Source of the DNA: Flavobacteriaceae bacterium
Lineage (GTDB): Bacteria; Bacteroidota; Bacteroidia; Flavobacteriales; Flavobacteriaceae
Direction of reading: 5' to 3'
Length of the DNA: 64,000 nt
NCBI GenBank assembly: GCA_029243385.1
Contig: JAQWSC010000008.1
Span: 109,612 to 173,611, forward strand
Both the position numbers and the translations under genes were made by a program. Below are positions 27,258 through 36,646 of the stretch, piece by piece (positions within the stretch are counted from its first letter, which is position 1; every line of letters begins with the position of its first letter). The notes beneath the pieces were generated by a model that saw only the letters and a list, made by a program, of their open reading frames with translations, was not told the origin of the DNA and did no database searches.

Positions 27258-27968
27258 TTAGCCTTCTTGACTTTTTTGTGTAAAAAAAGCTTCCAAGTCT
27301 TTGAGCGTTTGGGTTTGGGTTTTGATGTCATTGACTACTTCTCCTTTATCGAGCACCACGATTCTTTCGCATACCTCGGTTACGTGCTGAAGGTCGTGGC
27401 TAGAAATCAAGAGCGTAACCCCTTTTTGTTGGGACCATTCGCGCAGTAATTCTTTCAGTCGAATTTGAGTAGAAGGGTCCAAATTTGCGAAAGGTTCGTC
27501 CAGCACAATGACCGAAGGCGATCCAATCAGTGCGCCCACAATACCTGCTTTCTTTTGATTTCCTTTGGAAAGGTCGCGCAAATATTTTTTTTGCTTCAAC
27601 ACTTCCCTGTGAAAAAAATCTTCAAATTGCCCCACAAACGCATCCACATCTGAGTGCGATACTCCTCGAAGATCGCCAATAAAATAGAAGTACTCTTCGG
27701 GAGTGAGATAGCCGATGAGAAATGTCTCGTCCAAAAAAGCGGTGGTAAATTGTTTCCACGTTTCGGAACTACTTACATCCATTTCCTGGTTGGTGATGGT
27801 TCCTTGATTAAGTCGAATAAGATCCAATAGCGCACTAAAAAGGGTGGTTTTTCCTGCCCCATTATTTCCAACCAATCCAAAACTTTGTCCCGAAGGAATT
27901 TCCAATGCGTCGATTGCCAACACCTGTTTTTCTCCGTATGATTTTTTAAGTTGTTTTACATGTATCAT
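27258..27968 (-). CDS. ABC transporter ATP-binding protein
   Basis: 236 residues with a complete ABC ATPase set: Walker A GNNGAGKTT, signature region LSKGNQKK (divergent from LSGGQ), Walker B VIVLDEPFANLD and the switch His in ISSHDLQH. It follows the DUF5687 permease by 4 nt, so they form one exporter. The ATG at 27968 is chosen (MIHVKQLKKSYGE); the longer frame runs into the permease gene. Substrate unknown. Confidence 0.92.
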   Translation of the reverse strand: MIHVKQLKKSYGEKQVLAIDALEIPSGQSFGLVGNNGAGKTTLFSALLDLIRLNQGTITNQEMDVSSSETWKQFTTAFLDETFLIGYLTPEEYFYFIGDLRGVSHSDVDAFVGQFEDFFHREVLKQKKYLRDLSKGNQKKAGIVGALIGSPSVIVLDEPFANLDPSTQIRLKELLREWSQQKGVTLLISSHDLQHVTEVCERIVVLDKGEVVNDIKTQTQTLKDLEAFFTQKSQEG

Positions 27969-27972
27969 GATG

Positions 27973-29439
27973 CTATTTTTGTTTGTATGCCCAGAGGGTT
28001 TTGTGTTTTTGAGCAACGTAAATACGTTCTATAATTGAAAAAACATGATTTTTAAAGGCCAATCCCATTACGCCTGTCAATGCCACCAAAGCAATCCCAA
28101 GCTGTTCGCTGTGTAGCGATCCCAAAAAATAAATAAGTACCGGAAGCACCAATTTAGGGATGGTGAGCAACAAGGTTTTTATGTTAAACGCTTGCTTGTC
28201 GCCAAAGGCTTTTTTGTTGGACGTTAGGTCAATGGGCATTTTGATATAAGCGCCGCCCCACAATACCAAGTAGCTATTGACCCCGACGTTGTAAACAGTC
28301 GCTGCCAAAATAAGGAAAAACACATCCCAACCAAAGTAAATATAGGGCGTCGAAAGCAACCAGCTGATAAGGGTGGCTACAACAATTAACAACCATTTGG
28401 AATTTAAATATTCACGATACGAAGTGTTTTGAGTCATTAGTAAGGGATAATAAGCACTGTCCCAGCTAGGAACAAATTGCCCAAAACTGAATAAAAATCC
28501 TCCTGAAATAAAAATCCCTGCAAAAATAGACCACATCGGGCTGTTGTACATTTCAACACTGCCTGTAAAAAAGAACAGTCCGTAAAACAAAAATAAAAAA
28601 CTCATTAGGGCGGTGGACTTGGATCGCTTGTTTCTCAAAATCAAACGCAAATCGTTTTTTAGAAAGACGGCCGTTTTTCCAAACTGATTTAGCCAAGTAA
28701 ACTCTTGGGTTTTGGCTTCGGCTTGTTGAAGTGCCAAGCCCCCGTCGATGTACATTTCTTTTTTGTAATCAGCAAAAGCCGCTTTGTACAAAAATACCCA
28801 CAAAGCGATGGGAACAAGTGCTGCAATGGGATATTGGTATAGAGCCTGAAAAACAGGCCCTGAATAGGCCGTGATATCAAAAATATGAACGTAATGAAGT
28901 CCGCCTAGCAATGCCAAAACAGACAAGGCAATGGCTCCGGCTTTTTGGTTGTTATTGATCAGTAAGTTGAAATAATTGGTGCTCATCACAAAGGCCATGA
29001 TGCCCACAAACCATGACAACACACCCACCCAATTATGGCCTTCAACCACCAATACGATTGAAAACGGAATCATAAAAAAAAGTCCCAGCCAATTGAATCC
29101 TGAACTCAGTGTTTTTCCCATTGCAAAGTGAACGATTTTGTTTTTGGAAATCGGGTGTACCAACAAAGGTGTAATATTGAATACCGGTGTTTTTTGAATA
29201 AAATAGCGCATGACTACCCAATAAAAACAGCCGTAAATCATAAATTGATTGACCGTTTCCAAAGGATCGCGTGCCAACTCATCTTGAATGATGTGATATG
29301 CCAACGCGCCCAAAAAGGCAAAAGTTGCTGCAAAATAGAGCAACAAAAACCCTATCAATATCTTAATCGATAAATGGGTAGAAAACGACGCAGAGCGTGT
29401 AAATGATTTCCATTGAAGGGATAAAAATTGTGCCAACAT
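27973..29439 (-). CDS. DUF5687-family ABC permease
   Basis: 488 residues with about 10-12 membrane helices. The start LSLQWKSFTRSASFSTHLSIK and overall layout fit DUF5687, a Bacteroidota family found next to an ABC ATPase, as here. The pair resembles ABC-2 type exporters in which ATPase and permease are separate genes. The substrate cannot be inferred. Divergent from the reductase gene at 29551. Confidence 0.82.
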   Translation of the reverse strand: MLAQFLSLQWKSFTRSASFSTHLSIKILIGFLLLYFAATFAFLGALAYHIIQDELARDPLETVNQFMIYGCFYWVVMRYFIQKTPVFNITPLLVHPISKNKIVHFAMGKTLSSGFNWLGLFFMIPFSIVLVVEGHNWVGVLSWFVGIMAFVMSTNYFNLLINNNQKAGAIALSVLALLGGLHYVHIFDITAYSGPVFQALYQYPIAALVPIALWVFLYKAAFADYKKEMYIDGGLALQQAEAKTQEFTWLNQFGKTAVFLKNDLRLILRNKRSKSTALMSFLFLFYGLFFFTGSVEMYNSPMWSIFAGIFISGGFLFSFGQFVPSWDSAYYPLLMTQNTSYREYLNSKWLLIVVATLISWLLSTPYIYFGWDVFFLILAATVYNVGVNSYLVLWGGAYIKMPIDLTSNKKAFGDKQAFNIKTLLLTIPKLVLPVLIYFLGSLHSEQLGIALVALTGVMGLAFKNHVFSIIERIYVAQKHKTLWAYKQK

Positions 29440-29527
29440 TTAGGTGATTCTATATAGATTGTGTTCAAAAGGGCTTCAATAAGCACACTAAATTACAGAA
29501 AAATAGACGGTAATCCTAAGAGTTCTT

Positions 29528-29535
29528 TATTTTTG
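29528..29535 (+). promoter_or_regulatory. -7 promoter box for the PaaE-like reductase gene
   Basis: TATTTTTG matches TAnnTTTG, 15 nt before the ATG. There is no TTG at 17-23 nt upstream, so only half of the promoter is supported. Confidence 0.4.
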
Positions 29536-29550
29536 TAAAAAACATTCGCT

Positions 29551-30585
29551 ATGTCAAAAGGACACCATTTGCTTATCTCAGATTTTCGTCGTGAAACGCC
29601 TTCGGCTGTTTCGATTGCTTTTGAAGTGCCCGACGAACTCCAACATGAATTTGAATTCAAAGCCGGACAATACCTTACCCTCGAAGCCAATATCGACGGA
29701 GAGGCCGTGCGAAGAGCGTATTCGATTTGTGTGGCTCCCGATTCGGGAGAACTGAGAGTAGCCATCAAAGAAGTGCCCAACGGGCGCTTTTCTAGCTATG
29801 CCAACCAACGTCTTCAACAAGGAGACTCGCTACGAGTTTTTCCTCCCGAAGGTCGATTTGTGTTTGACTCGCCTCAGTCCAAGCACGTAGGTGCTTTTGC
29901 TGCCGGTAGCGGAATTACGCCTTTGCTGTCGATTGCCAAAAGAGTGCTAAACACCCCCGACAGCCGTTTTACGTTGTTGTACGGAAACAAAACACAAGAA
30001 GATGCCTTGTTTTACGATGCGCTTCATTCACTGAAAAAACAGTACCCCTCGCAGTTTTTTATGCACGAAATATACAGCCAAGAACGTGTAGAAAACGCCT
30101 TATTTGGTCGTATGGACAGCGGTACGGTTAAGTTTGTTTGCAAACAAGCCCCGCAGGCCATGGATGCTTTTTATATCTGTGGTCCAGAACCCATGATTCA
30201 TACGGTAAAAGACAGTTTGTTAGAAACAGGCGCTAACGAAGCGGCTATTTTCTTTGAATTGTTTACTCCCGCCGAAACGGCTCAACCCGTGACGACCCAA
30301 AACGGCAACGCCCAAGTAACAGTCGTACTGGATGAAGAGACGTTTGCTTTTGACATGCGCAGCACAACAACTCTTTTGGAGGCGGCATTGTCCCAAAAAA
30401 TAGATGCGCCCTATTCCTGTCAAGGAGGGGTGTGTAGCTCGTGTATTGCTCGAATTTCTGAAGGAACTGCCGAAATGGAACAAAATCAGATTTTGACCGA
30501 CGATGAAATCGCCGAAGGACTCGTGCTTACCTGTCAAGCGCATCCTACCAGCGCATCGCTGCGAGTTGACTTTGATGATGTTTAA
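29551..30585 (+). CDS. PaaE-like ferredoxin-NADP reductase with C-terminal 2Fe-2S domain
   Basis: 344 residues in three parts: an FAD domain with RRAYSICVAP (about residues 48-57), an NAD(P) domain with GSGITPLLSI and the FYICGPEPMI signature, and a C-terminal plant-type ferredoxin with CQGGVCSSC and LTCQAH giving the four cluster cysteines. This is the layout of PaaE, the reductase of phenylacetyl-CoA epoxidase. No paaABCD genes are near, so in this genome it may serve another oxygenase or desaturase. The family call is strong, the partner unknown. Confidence 0.88.
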   Translation: MSKGHHLLISDFRRETPSAVSIAFEVPDELQHEFEFKAGQYLTLEANIDGEAVRRAYSICVAPDSGELRVAIKEVPNGRFSSYANQRLQQGDSLRVFPPEGRFVFDSPQSKHVGAFAAGSGITPLLSIAKRVLNTPDSRFTLLYGNKTQEDALFYDALHSLKKQYPSQFFMHEIYSQERVENALFGRMDSGTVKFVCKQAPQAMDAFYICGPEPMIHTVKDSLLETGANEAAIFFELFTPAETAQPVTTQNGNAQVTVVLDEETFAFDMRSTTTLLEAALSQKIDAPYSCQGGVCSSCIARISEGTAEMEQNQILTDDEIAEGLVLTCQAHPTSASLRVDFDDV

Positions 30586-30898
30586 GTGGTCACTGCGACT
30601 CGAGAGCCTCATCTCACTTTCCCTTACAAACCTTTTCAATGTCTTTACGTTTTAAAACATTACGGTGTCTTTCTAGATAGTTGAATTCGTCCCACAAAAA
30701 TGATTCTGAGACCACTGATTTGTATCGGCCTCCACCATTGACATGGTTTTGGTGTTCTTTTCAATAATTATATTTGATTAATTTGAAAATAAAAGAGTTT
30801 TATACGTGTAGTTTTTAACCTACTCATATGTAAGGTTTTTCTGTAAAATAATGTTGAAAGTACAGTAAAATCAGTATTTGTTGAAAATAACTGTTCGG
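30586..30898. other. 313-bp intergenic region
   Basis: Lies between the convergent reductase and GT9 genes. It holds the short minus-strand coding remnant at 30614-30760. The rest (30764-30898) is very A/T-rich; I see no tRNA, terminator or promoter there. Confidence 0.6.
30614..30760 (-). pseudogene. Possible remnant of an unidentified gene (C-terminal 48 codons)
   Basis: On the minus strand a frame open from a TGA at 30761-30763 to a TGA at 30614-30616 gives a peptide with a natural protein look (NGGGRYKSVVSES, FLWDEFNYLERHRNVLKRKD, ending IEKVCKGK). It has no start codon and no upstream coding continuation in the A/T-rich DNA beyond. It could be the tail of a gene lost by deletion. I cannot name the family, and chance remains possible. 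Confidence 0.3.
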
Positions 30899-31939
30899 CT
30901 AGTGATTTTGAGAAAGGATGACAAGAATCCTTTCTATAACGTGTTTTGGATCAATCGAACGCATTGCCGCTTGGTAGCCTTTTGGAATGTGTGATCCATA
31001 GACTGAAGTGGGCAGTTTGGGGTACTGACCTCTGTCAGCTGAAAGAGCAAACGAGTCGGGTTGCCCAAAAGGTGCAAATCCCGCAAAGGGATGGGTTTGC
31101 CCCCAAAGCGTAACCACAGGAATGTTGTAGTTTGCCGCCAAATGACCATTGGCAGAATCCATGGATAGCATCAAACTTAGATTGGAAATAATCGCCAATT
31201 CTTCCTTCAAAGCGTATCGATTGGCCATGCTCGTTACATTGGGATAGGCTTTTTCCCATAACTCGCATTGGTGGGTTTCGGATGCGCCCCCTCCAAAAAG
31301 AAAAATGCAGTGTTCTTGTTGTAAAAAAGCAATGACTTTTTGCATCAAATCAAGGGGATATACTTTTCCTGGATGCGCCGCAAATGGAGCTATTCCAATC
31401 CACGGGCGGTCTTTTGGGGGAAGACTTTGTCTAATTGATTCGGTCAACGGAAGTGGATCGATGTGCTCGCTAACTGTCAAATCAATGTCAAATCCTAGCT
31501 TTGAAAAGACTTCAGCGTATCGGTAGGGCGTACTTTGTAAGGGTACAAATATTTTGTTTTTGACGCGTGTCAATCGGCGTTTGGCTGAACGACCCTTGTT
31601 TATTTTTAAAACACGGTATCCAAAAAGACGGAAAAAAAACCGTAACAGATGGGTTCTTAACACTGCATGAAGATCAACAACTGCCGAAGGGCGCAGTTTT
31701 TTTAATGCTACAAAAAGCTTCCACAATCCCTTTACCCCTTTGTGGGTGCTCTTAAAATCTGGCGTGACAATTTGTAACTGCGGAAATTCATTAAAAATAG
31801 GTGTATAGAAAGGGCGCGTTACTAAAGTAACCTGAACCCCGGAATTTTGATGAAAGAGTTTGCGTAGCACCGGCACCATCATCGCAACGTCTCCCATTGC
31901 TGAAAAACGAAAAACGAGAACGTGCGGTGAGCGCTTCAT
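30899..31939 (-). CDS. Glycosyltransferase family 9 (heptosyltransferase-like)
   Basis: 346 residues of the GT9 fold. The N-terminus HVLVFRFSAMGDVAMMVPVLRKL and the acceptor/donor-site segments PWIGIAPFAAHPGKVYP and LLSMDSANGHLAANYNIPVVTLWGQTHP are typical of ADP-heptose:LPS transferases. In Bacteroidota such enzymes add sugars to the LPS core; the actual sugar is not known. It starts 1 nt after the DUF4254 gene, a recurrent pairing in the phylum. Confidence 0.88.
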   Translation of the reverse strand: MKRSPHVLVFRFSAMGDVAMMVPVLRKLFHQNSGVQVTLVTRPFYTPIFNEFPQLQIVTPDFKSTHKGVKGLWKLFVALKKLRPSAVVDLHAVLRTHLLRFFFRLFGYRVLKINKGRSAKRRLTRVKNKIFVPLQSTPYRYAEVFSKLGFDIDLTVSEHIDPLPLTESIRQSLPPKDRPWIGIAPFAAHPGKVYPLDLMQKVIAFLQQEHCIFLFGGGASETHQCELWEKAYPNVTSMANRYALKEELAIISNLSLMLSMDSANGHLAANYNIPVVTLWGQTHPFAGFAPFGQPDSFALSADRGQYPKLPTSVYGSHIPKGYQAAMRSIDPKHVIERILVILSQNH

Positions 31940-31940
31940 A

Positions 31941-32546
31941 TTACGATTTGGGTTGGTAAAGAACCGGATTGAGCTCTGTGTCGTTGTACATTTTCATTTG
32001 CTTGTACACTTTCATATATTTATTTCCAGTCTCTATATCGGTCAACAATTGATCAATCGCCATAGAAAGATCCTTTTTTTGTTCCAACAAGACATCGAGT
32101 TTGGCTTGGCATTGCTGACGGTGCTCGGAAGAAGCGGAAGATCGTGTTGCTTCTTCTTGCATGTGGTATATTTTGAGTGCCAATATCGACAAACGATCCA
32201 ATGCCCATGCGGGACTTTCGGAGTTGATCGTAGCGTTGGGTAAAACAGATACCGTTTTGTAGCGGTCTAAAAAATAACTGTCAATGTATTCTACCATATC
32301 GGTTCGGTCTTGATTGGAAGCGTCAATTTTTCGTTTCAATTCCAATGCCCCTTCCGGATCGATGTGTGGATCGCGAATGATGTCTTCGTAATGCCACTGA
32401 ACCGTGTCAATCCAATTTTTTCGATACAACAAATGCTCTACAGAATCTGAGTCGTAAGGGTTGGAAAACGGTTGATCTACCGTGTCTAAAACGTGGTACT
32501 GAACAATGGATTTTTCAAAAATAGCGAATGCAAACGAACTGAACAT
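31941..32546 (-). CDS. DUF4254 protein
   Basis: 201 residues, soluble and mostly helical, of the Bacteroidota DUF4254 family (YRKNWIDTVQWHYEDIIRDPHIDP, RTDMVEYIDSYF). Function unknown; steady association with a GT9 transferase suggests a role in LPS core or lipid A-linked glycan assembly (inference). The ATG at 32546 is used; a longer frame opens at 32627 but overlaps the DUF6427 gene and adds a non-conserved-looking tail. Confidence 0.8.
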   Translation of the reverse strand: MFSSFAFAIFEKSIVQYHVLDTVDQPFSNPYDSDSVEHLLYRKNWIDTVQWHYEDIIRDPHIDPEGALELKRKIDASNQDRTDMVEYIDSYFLDRYKTVSVLPNATINSESPAWALDRLSILALKIYHMQEEATRSSASSEHRQQCQAKLDVLLEQKKDLSMAIDQLLTDIETGNKYMKVYKQMKMYNDTELNPVLYQPKS

Positions 32547-32598
32547 ACTGATGGTTTTGGGCAAAGATAACCAATCGCAGGAAATTGAAAGCGGGTTT

Positions 32599-33489
32599 TT
32601 AGAAGAAGATCCATTGGGAAAACGCAAGAATCCAAATACCGTAGAAAAAGAGGGTTTTATGCCAGCTTTTGGAGAATGTGGTTGTAGTAAAGGTCAGCAC
32701 AATCGAAAAAGGAAAAGCAAAAAATAAAAGCGCATTGTTTTCTTGACTGCTGTAGAAAAAGTCGATCAATCCAAAAACAAAACACGAAAGCGCTACTATC
32801 AATCGAATGCTTTTTTCGGTGTTGTTTTGCGCCAATCCGGAAAAAAAATAACGGGCCCCCGCCAAAAAAACAATCGCAAACAAAAGAATGTTGCTTGCCG
32901 GTAGGGCATCCGATGTGGTTGCCATTTGATTCCAAATGCGCGTGTCAAAAAAAACAGCCGGTTGGTCCCATAAAAAGGCGATTGAACTGTAAAAAAACAA
33001 GGGGGTAAAAAGGGCGATTGCTGCCAACAACCACAAACGCAGCGAACGAATTTCAAACAAAATTAGAGATACAAAAAATAGTGCAATTGCCCACAAAGAG
33101 GGCGCATATATCAGTACGGCAATGCCTAAGCTTAAGCCGCCAATGAAGGTGTTGTTTAGCGGTCTTTCTGCAGTTGGTAGTGCCAAAAACTGACGTAGTG
33201 CCAGCAATACAAAAAGATACGCCGCTAATGTAGTGGTTGAAGAAAGAACTTCAGCGTTCCAAATAAAAAACACCGTGGCAAATGCCTCAACGTACGCATT
33301 TTGGTGCGCAAAAGGAAAAAGCCTCGCCAAAAGATGATGTTGGAAAAGAATGATCCACAATATCCCAATGTGTAGAAAATATATGGGTTGCCATTGTTCC
33401 CAAAATTGATACAAAACAAGCCCCATAAGGAGTCCCGAAAGAAAGATTCCTTGTATTGGATTTGATTTGTTAAAAAAACTTGTTATCAT
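32599..33489 (-). CDS. DUF6427 membrane protein
   Basis: 296 residues with about 8-9 membrane helices, starting MITSFFNKSNPIQGIFLSG. The start and size fit the flavobacterial DUF6427 family; no function is known. It heads a probable DUF6427-DUF4254-GT9 operon and is divergent from DUF6341, with the two starts 47 nt apart. Confidence 0.75.
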   Translation of the reverse strand: MITSFFNKSNPIQGIFLSGLLMGLVLYQFWEQWQPIYFLHIGILWIILFQHHLLARLFPFAHQNAYVEAFATVFFIWNAEVLSSTTTLAAYLFVLLALRQFLALPTAERPLNNTFIGGLSLGIAVLIYAPSLWAIALFFVSLILFEIRSLRLWLLAAIALFTPLFFYSSIAFLWDQPAVFFDTRIWNQMATTSDALPASNILLFAIVFLAGARYFFSGLAQNNTEKSIRLIVALSCFVFGLIDFFYSSQENNALLFFAFPFSIVLTFTTTTFSKSWHKTLFFYGIWILAFSQWIFF

Positions 33490-33509
33490 CTCGGGTTTTT
33501 GTACTTTTG
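33480..33509 (+). promoter_or_regulatory. Promoter for the DUF6341 gene
   Basis: A -33 TTG (33480-33482), a 19-nt spacer and a -7 box TACTTTTG (33502-33509), 27 nt before the ATG. The -33 element overlaps the first codons of the divergent DUF6427 gene. Confidence 0.65.
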
Positions 33510-33536
33510 TACTGTAAATATAATACTGTTTCTGTA

Positions 33537-33764
33537 ATGAAAGATCTATTTCAGTTTATTGAATACTTGTTTGTCAATGTGTTTTTCGCTCCCCTCGATA
33601 TGCTTCGCGCTCTTGAGGTGGAAAGCTGGACGCTTGCCAATGTTATCAATTGGTTGTTTGTATTGATTGGAAGCGCTGCTTTGGTTTATTGGATTCTGCA
33701 GTTGAAAAAGTTCAACGACGCAAACGAAGAAGACAAAGATCCTTCCGCGCATTCCTTTTTATAA
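33537..33764 (+). CDS. DUF6341 small membrane protein
   Basis: 75 residues with a start typical of the flavobacterial DUF6341 family (MKDLFQFIEYLFVNVFFAPLD), one or two membrane helices (ANVINWLFVLIGSAALVYWIL) and a charged tail ending HSFL. Function unknown. Its last 6 bp overlap the 3' end of purD tail to tail. The ATG at 33537 is chosen from the promoter position and the family start. Confidence 0.82.
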   Translation: MKDLFQFIEYLFVNVFFAPLDMLRALEVESWTLANVINWLFVLIGSAALVYWILQLKKFNDANEEDKDPSAHSFL

Positions 33765-35030
33765 ATCGAATCCCAAGTCTTTTCGATAGTATTTTCCATC
33801 AAACGAAATTTGATTTAGGCTTTGGTATGAGGTCTCCAAAGCTTCTTTAAAATCCTCTCCGAAAGATGTTACTGCTAAAACACGTCCTCCATTGGTGACT
33901 ACTTCGTTGTTTTTGGAAGTAGTTCCTGCATGAAAAACGATAGACTCTTTTACGTCGTTTATTCCCGTAATTGTTTTTCCTTTTGAATAGGCCTCAGGAT
34001 ATCCTCCAGAAACGGCTACAATGGTAGTTGCCGATCGCGGATCGATGTCTAACGAAACCTGATCCAAGGTTTGATCTGCTACGGCTTGAAACAAGGTTGC
34101 CAAATCGTTCTTTACCCTCGGAATGACTACCTCTGTTTCGGGATCGCCCATGCGAACGTTGTACTCGATTACATAGGGGTCATCTCCGACTTTTATAAGA
34201 CCAATAAAAACAAACCCGTGAAAAGGAGTGTTGTCTTTTTGAAGTCCTTCAATGGTGGGTTTTACAATACGCTCGTCAATTTTTTGGGTAAAAAGTTCAT
34301 CGACAAAAGGAACGGGTGAAATGGCTCCCATTCCGCCTGTGTTGAGTCCTGTATCGCCTTCGCCTATGCGTTTGTAGTCTTTTGCCATGGGAAGTGTGAG
34401 GGCGTTTTTTCCGTCGGTCAACACAAAACAAGAGAGCTCAATTCCGTCCAAAAACTCCTCAATGACTACCTTGTTGCTAGCCGCTCCGAATTTTTCATCC
34501 ACCAACATTGCGCGCAATTCGCGTTGGGCTTCTTCGAGATCGTTGAGAATAAGCACTCCTTTTCCGGCTGCTAATCCATCTGCCTTAAGAACATAAGGCG
34601 CAGGAATTTGAGACAAATACGCCACTCCCTGCTCAACCGTTTCTTTGGTAAAACTCTCGTAGGCCGCCGTAGGGATATTGTGTCGCTTCATGAATTCTTT
34701 GGCAACTTCTTTACTGCCTTCTAGTTGAGCCGCCTTTTGTTGGGGTCCAATAACGGCGACTTGGTGTAGTTGCGAATCGTTTCGAAAAAAATCGTGAATA
34801 CCATTGACCAAAGGATCTTCAGGACCTACCACCACCATGGTAATTTGGTGGTCTAAAACGGCTTTTTTGAGTGCTGAAAAATCCGTAACCGAAATGTCAA
34901 GGTTGTTTGCAATTGCTGCGGTTCCTGCATTTCCTGGTGCTGCGTATAGGTTTTTACACAACGGACTTTGGGCTAGTTTCCAACAAAATGTATGTTCGCG
35001 ACCGCCACTTCCAATCACTAAAATGTTCAT
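33759..35030 (-). CDS. purD: Phosphoribosylamine-glycine ligase
   Basis: Second step of purine synthesis: ATP-dependent joining of glycine to phosphoribosylamine. The start NILVIGSGGREHTF, the ATP-grasp loop LKADGLAAGKGVLI, and FIGLIKVGDDPYVIEYNVRMGDPETE are diagnostic. The ATG at 35030 gives 423 residues. A -7 box lies upstream. It stands between the DUF6341 gene and the polysaccharide locus and belongs to neither. Confidence 0.96.
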   Translation of the reverse strand: MNILVIGSGGREHTFCWKLAQSPLCKNLYAAPGNAGTAAIANNLDISVTDFSALKKAVLDHQITMVVVGPEDPLVNGIHDFFRNDSQLHQVAVIGPQQKAAQLEGSKEVAKEFMKRHNIPTAAYESFTKETVEQGVAYLSQIPAPYVLKADGLAAGKGVLILNDLEEAQRELRAMLVDEKFGAASNKVVIEEFLDGIELSCFVLTDGKNALTLPMAKDYKRIGEGDTGLNTGGMGAISPVPFVDELFTQKIDERIVKPTIEGLQKDNTPFHGFVFIGLIKVGDDPYVIEYNVRMGDPETEVVIPRVKNDLATLFQAVADQTLDQVSLDIDPRSATTIVAVSGGYPEAYSKGKTITGINDVKESIVFHAGTTSKNNEVVTNGGRVLAVTSFGEDFKEALETSYQSLNQISFDGKYYRKDLGFDL

Positions 35031-35048
35031 GTTTCTTGTTTTGAACCG

Positions 35049-35056
35049 CAAAGATA
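35049..35056 (-). promoter_or_regulatory. -7 promoter box for purD
   Basis: TATCTTTG on the minus strand, 18 nt before the purD ATG. No TTG lies 17-23 nt upstream. If real, it places the start of transcription 10-12 nt before the ATG. Confidence 0.45.
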
Positions 35057-35096
35057 AGAAGAGTAACGGCTTTTGAATGTGTTTTCACAAATTCTT

Positions 35097-36431
35097 TTAG
35101 TAGGCTTTTTTATCTCCAAAAATTACCAACCATCCTGTTTGAAAAATAATTTTTATGTCTAATAAAAGTGTCCAGTTTTTGATGTAAAAAATGTCGTATT
35201 TGATCCGATTCACAATGTCTTCATCCGATTTGATCTCCCCACGATACCCCTTGGTTTGTGCAAGTCCTGTGATTCCTGGCTTGACCACATGTCGGAAAGC
35301 AAATGTGTCTGTTTTTTCTGCAAACTTTTTGTTGTGCGCTTCCATGTGGGGTCGCGGACCAACAACGGACATATCGCCCAATAACACGTTGAAAAACTGA
35401 GGAAGTTCATCGATGCTCGTTTTTCGAATGAATTTCCCAATCGGAGTAATGCGGTCGTCGTTTTGGGTTGCCTGAGAAGTGCTGTTGTTAAGTCTCATGG
35501 ATCGGAACTTGTAGCAATGGAAGACTTTGTTGTTGATTCCGTTTCGTTTTTGAGGGAAAATCGCCGACCCTTTGGACGTCACACGAATAAGCACCCATAA
35601 AACAGGATACAACCATGTCAATACTCCTAAAATAACTAACAAAGATACCGTAACGTCAAGCAGTCTTTTGACATACCGATTGGATTCTTTTTCCAAAGGT
35701 GTCTCGCGAATCGAAATAACGGGAAGGTAGTCGATATAATCTTGAATTGTTGCTTGATTGAGTATGAGTTCTATATCTGCCAAAAACTTTAATTGGATAA
35801 AATGGTTGTGAGTAAACTTTTGTAATTCCACAATCTCCCGGTCTGAAAACTCTTTGAGGGAACAAAAAATAACTTGGGTGCGCTTAGGGTATATGGAAGA
35901 AATCGCTGATTTTATAGCGTCTGTTTTTAGGTGGCGATCGACACGAAATCCAAAGTCGGTTCTGTCGGCTAGTATTGCTTTTAATTCGTTAATTTTTGGA
36001 GTGTTTCCAACAAGTACAGTGGGTAAGGGTCGGCGTTTGATGAGTTTGTTGTGACGAACCCTAACCAAAAACCAAAGCAAATGGGCAATCGAAACAATGA
36101 GCATGCAAAACAGAAAATAATATACCAACTGAACCCGGTTGAGGTCTGGCATTTTAAAAAGTCCTATGTATGCAAGCAAGCCCACTATAAATGATAAAAA
36201 ATGGGTGCCCAATCGGAAAAGTATCACAACCAATCGCATGTAACTTACCCAAAAATAGATGTTGGTGAAATAGGCTATAGTTTTCCAGAGTACAATAGCA
36301 TACAAAATAAATGCTATGGAAAAATCATTAGAAGCCGGAAACAAATACACGCCCAGTACTAAAATGAAAATATCAAAAATTCTAGGCGTTGATTTTAAAA
36401 CGCGAACGGATCTTGAGGGGCTGAAGGTCAT
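35097..36431 (-). CDS. Undecaprenyl-phosphate sugar phosphotransferase (WcaJ/CpsE-like)
   Basis: 444 residues: four to five N-terminal membrane helices, a CoA-binding-like middle domain (PTVLVGNTPKINELKAIL), and a C-terminal bacterial sugar transferase domain after another helix. The catalytic region is present (FHCYKFRSMRLN, DELPQFFNVLLGDMSVVGPRPHMEAH, KPGITGLAQTKGYRG). These enzymes start glycan synthesis by moving sugar-1-P onto undecaprenyl phosphate. It is the last gene of the polysaccharide locus, 215 nt after ugd. That gap shows only A/T-rich sequence and a short palindrome (36541-36557). Confidence 0.92.
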   Translation of the reverse strand: MTFSPSRSVRVLKSTPRIFDIFILVLGVYLFPASNDFSIAFILYAIVLWKTIAYFTNIYFWVSYMRLVVILFRLGTHFLSFIVGLLAYIGLFKMPDLNRVQLVYYFLFCMLIVSIAHLLWFLVRVRHNKLIKRRPLPTVLVGNTPKINELKAILADRTDFGFRVDRHLKTDAIKSAISSIYPKRTQVIFCSLKEFSDREIVELQKFTHNHFIQLKFLADIELILNQATIQDYIDYLPVISIRETPLEKESNRYVKRLLDVTVSLLVILGVLTWLYPVLWVLIRVTSKGSAIFPQKRNGINNKVFHCYKFRSMRLNNSTSQATQNDDRITPIGKFIRKTSIDELPQFFNVLLGDMSVVGPRPHMEAHNKKFAEKTDTFAFRHVVKPGITGLAQTKGYRGEIKSDEDIVNRIKYDIFYIKNWTLLLDIKIIFQTGWLVIFGDKKAY

Positions 36432-36646
36432 ACGTTAGGGTTGCTTATAAGGCGAACTTTCTCTGTATTGTTATGACGAAAGCATACAGTATATAAACAA
36501 CAATAACTGAGTCGTTTTCCTTTCATTTTGTTAATTGAAATTGCTTTTAAAAAGCAACGTTTTTTGGTTCTTTTACTAACTAACAAGAATCACGCCAAAT
36601 TATTGTACGTTACAAGAATTGTTTTCAAAAAATTAAATATAATTGA

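Noticed and set aside
36541-36557. Palindrome TTGCTTTTAAAAAGCAA as a terminator after ugd
   Set aside because: The T-run follows only on the plus strand, where no gene ends; on the transcribed minus strand the U-tract is weak, so it is not called.
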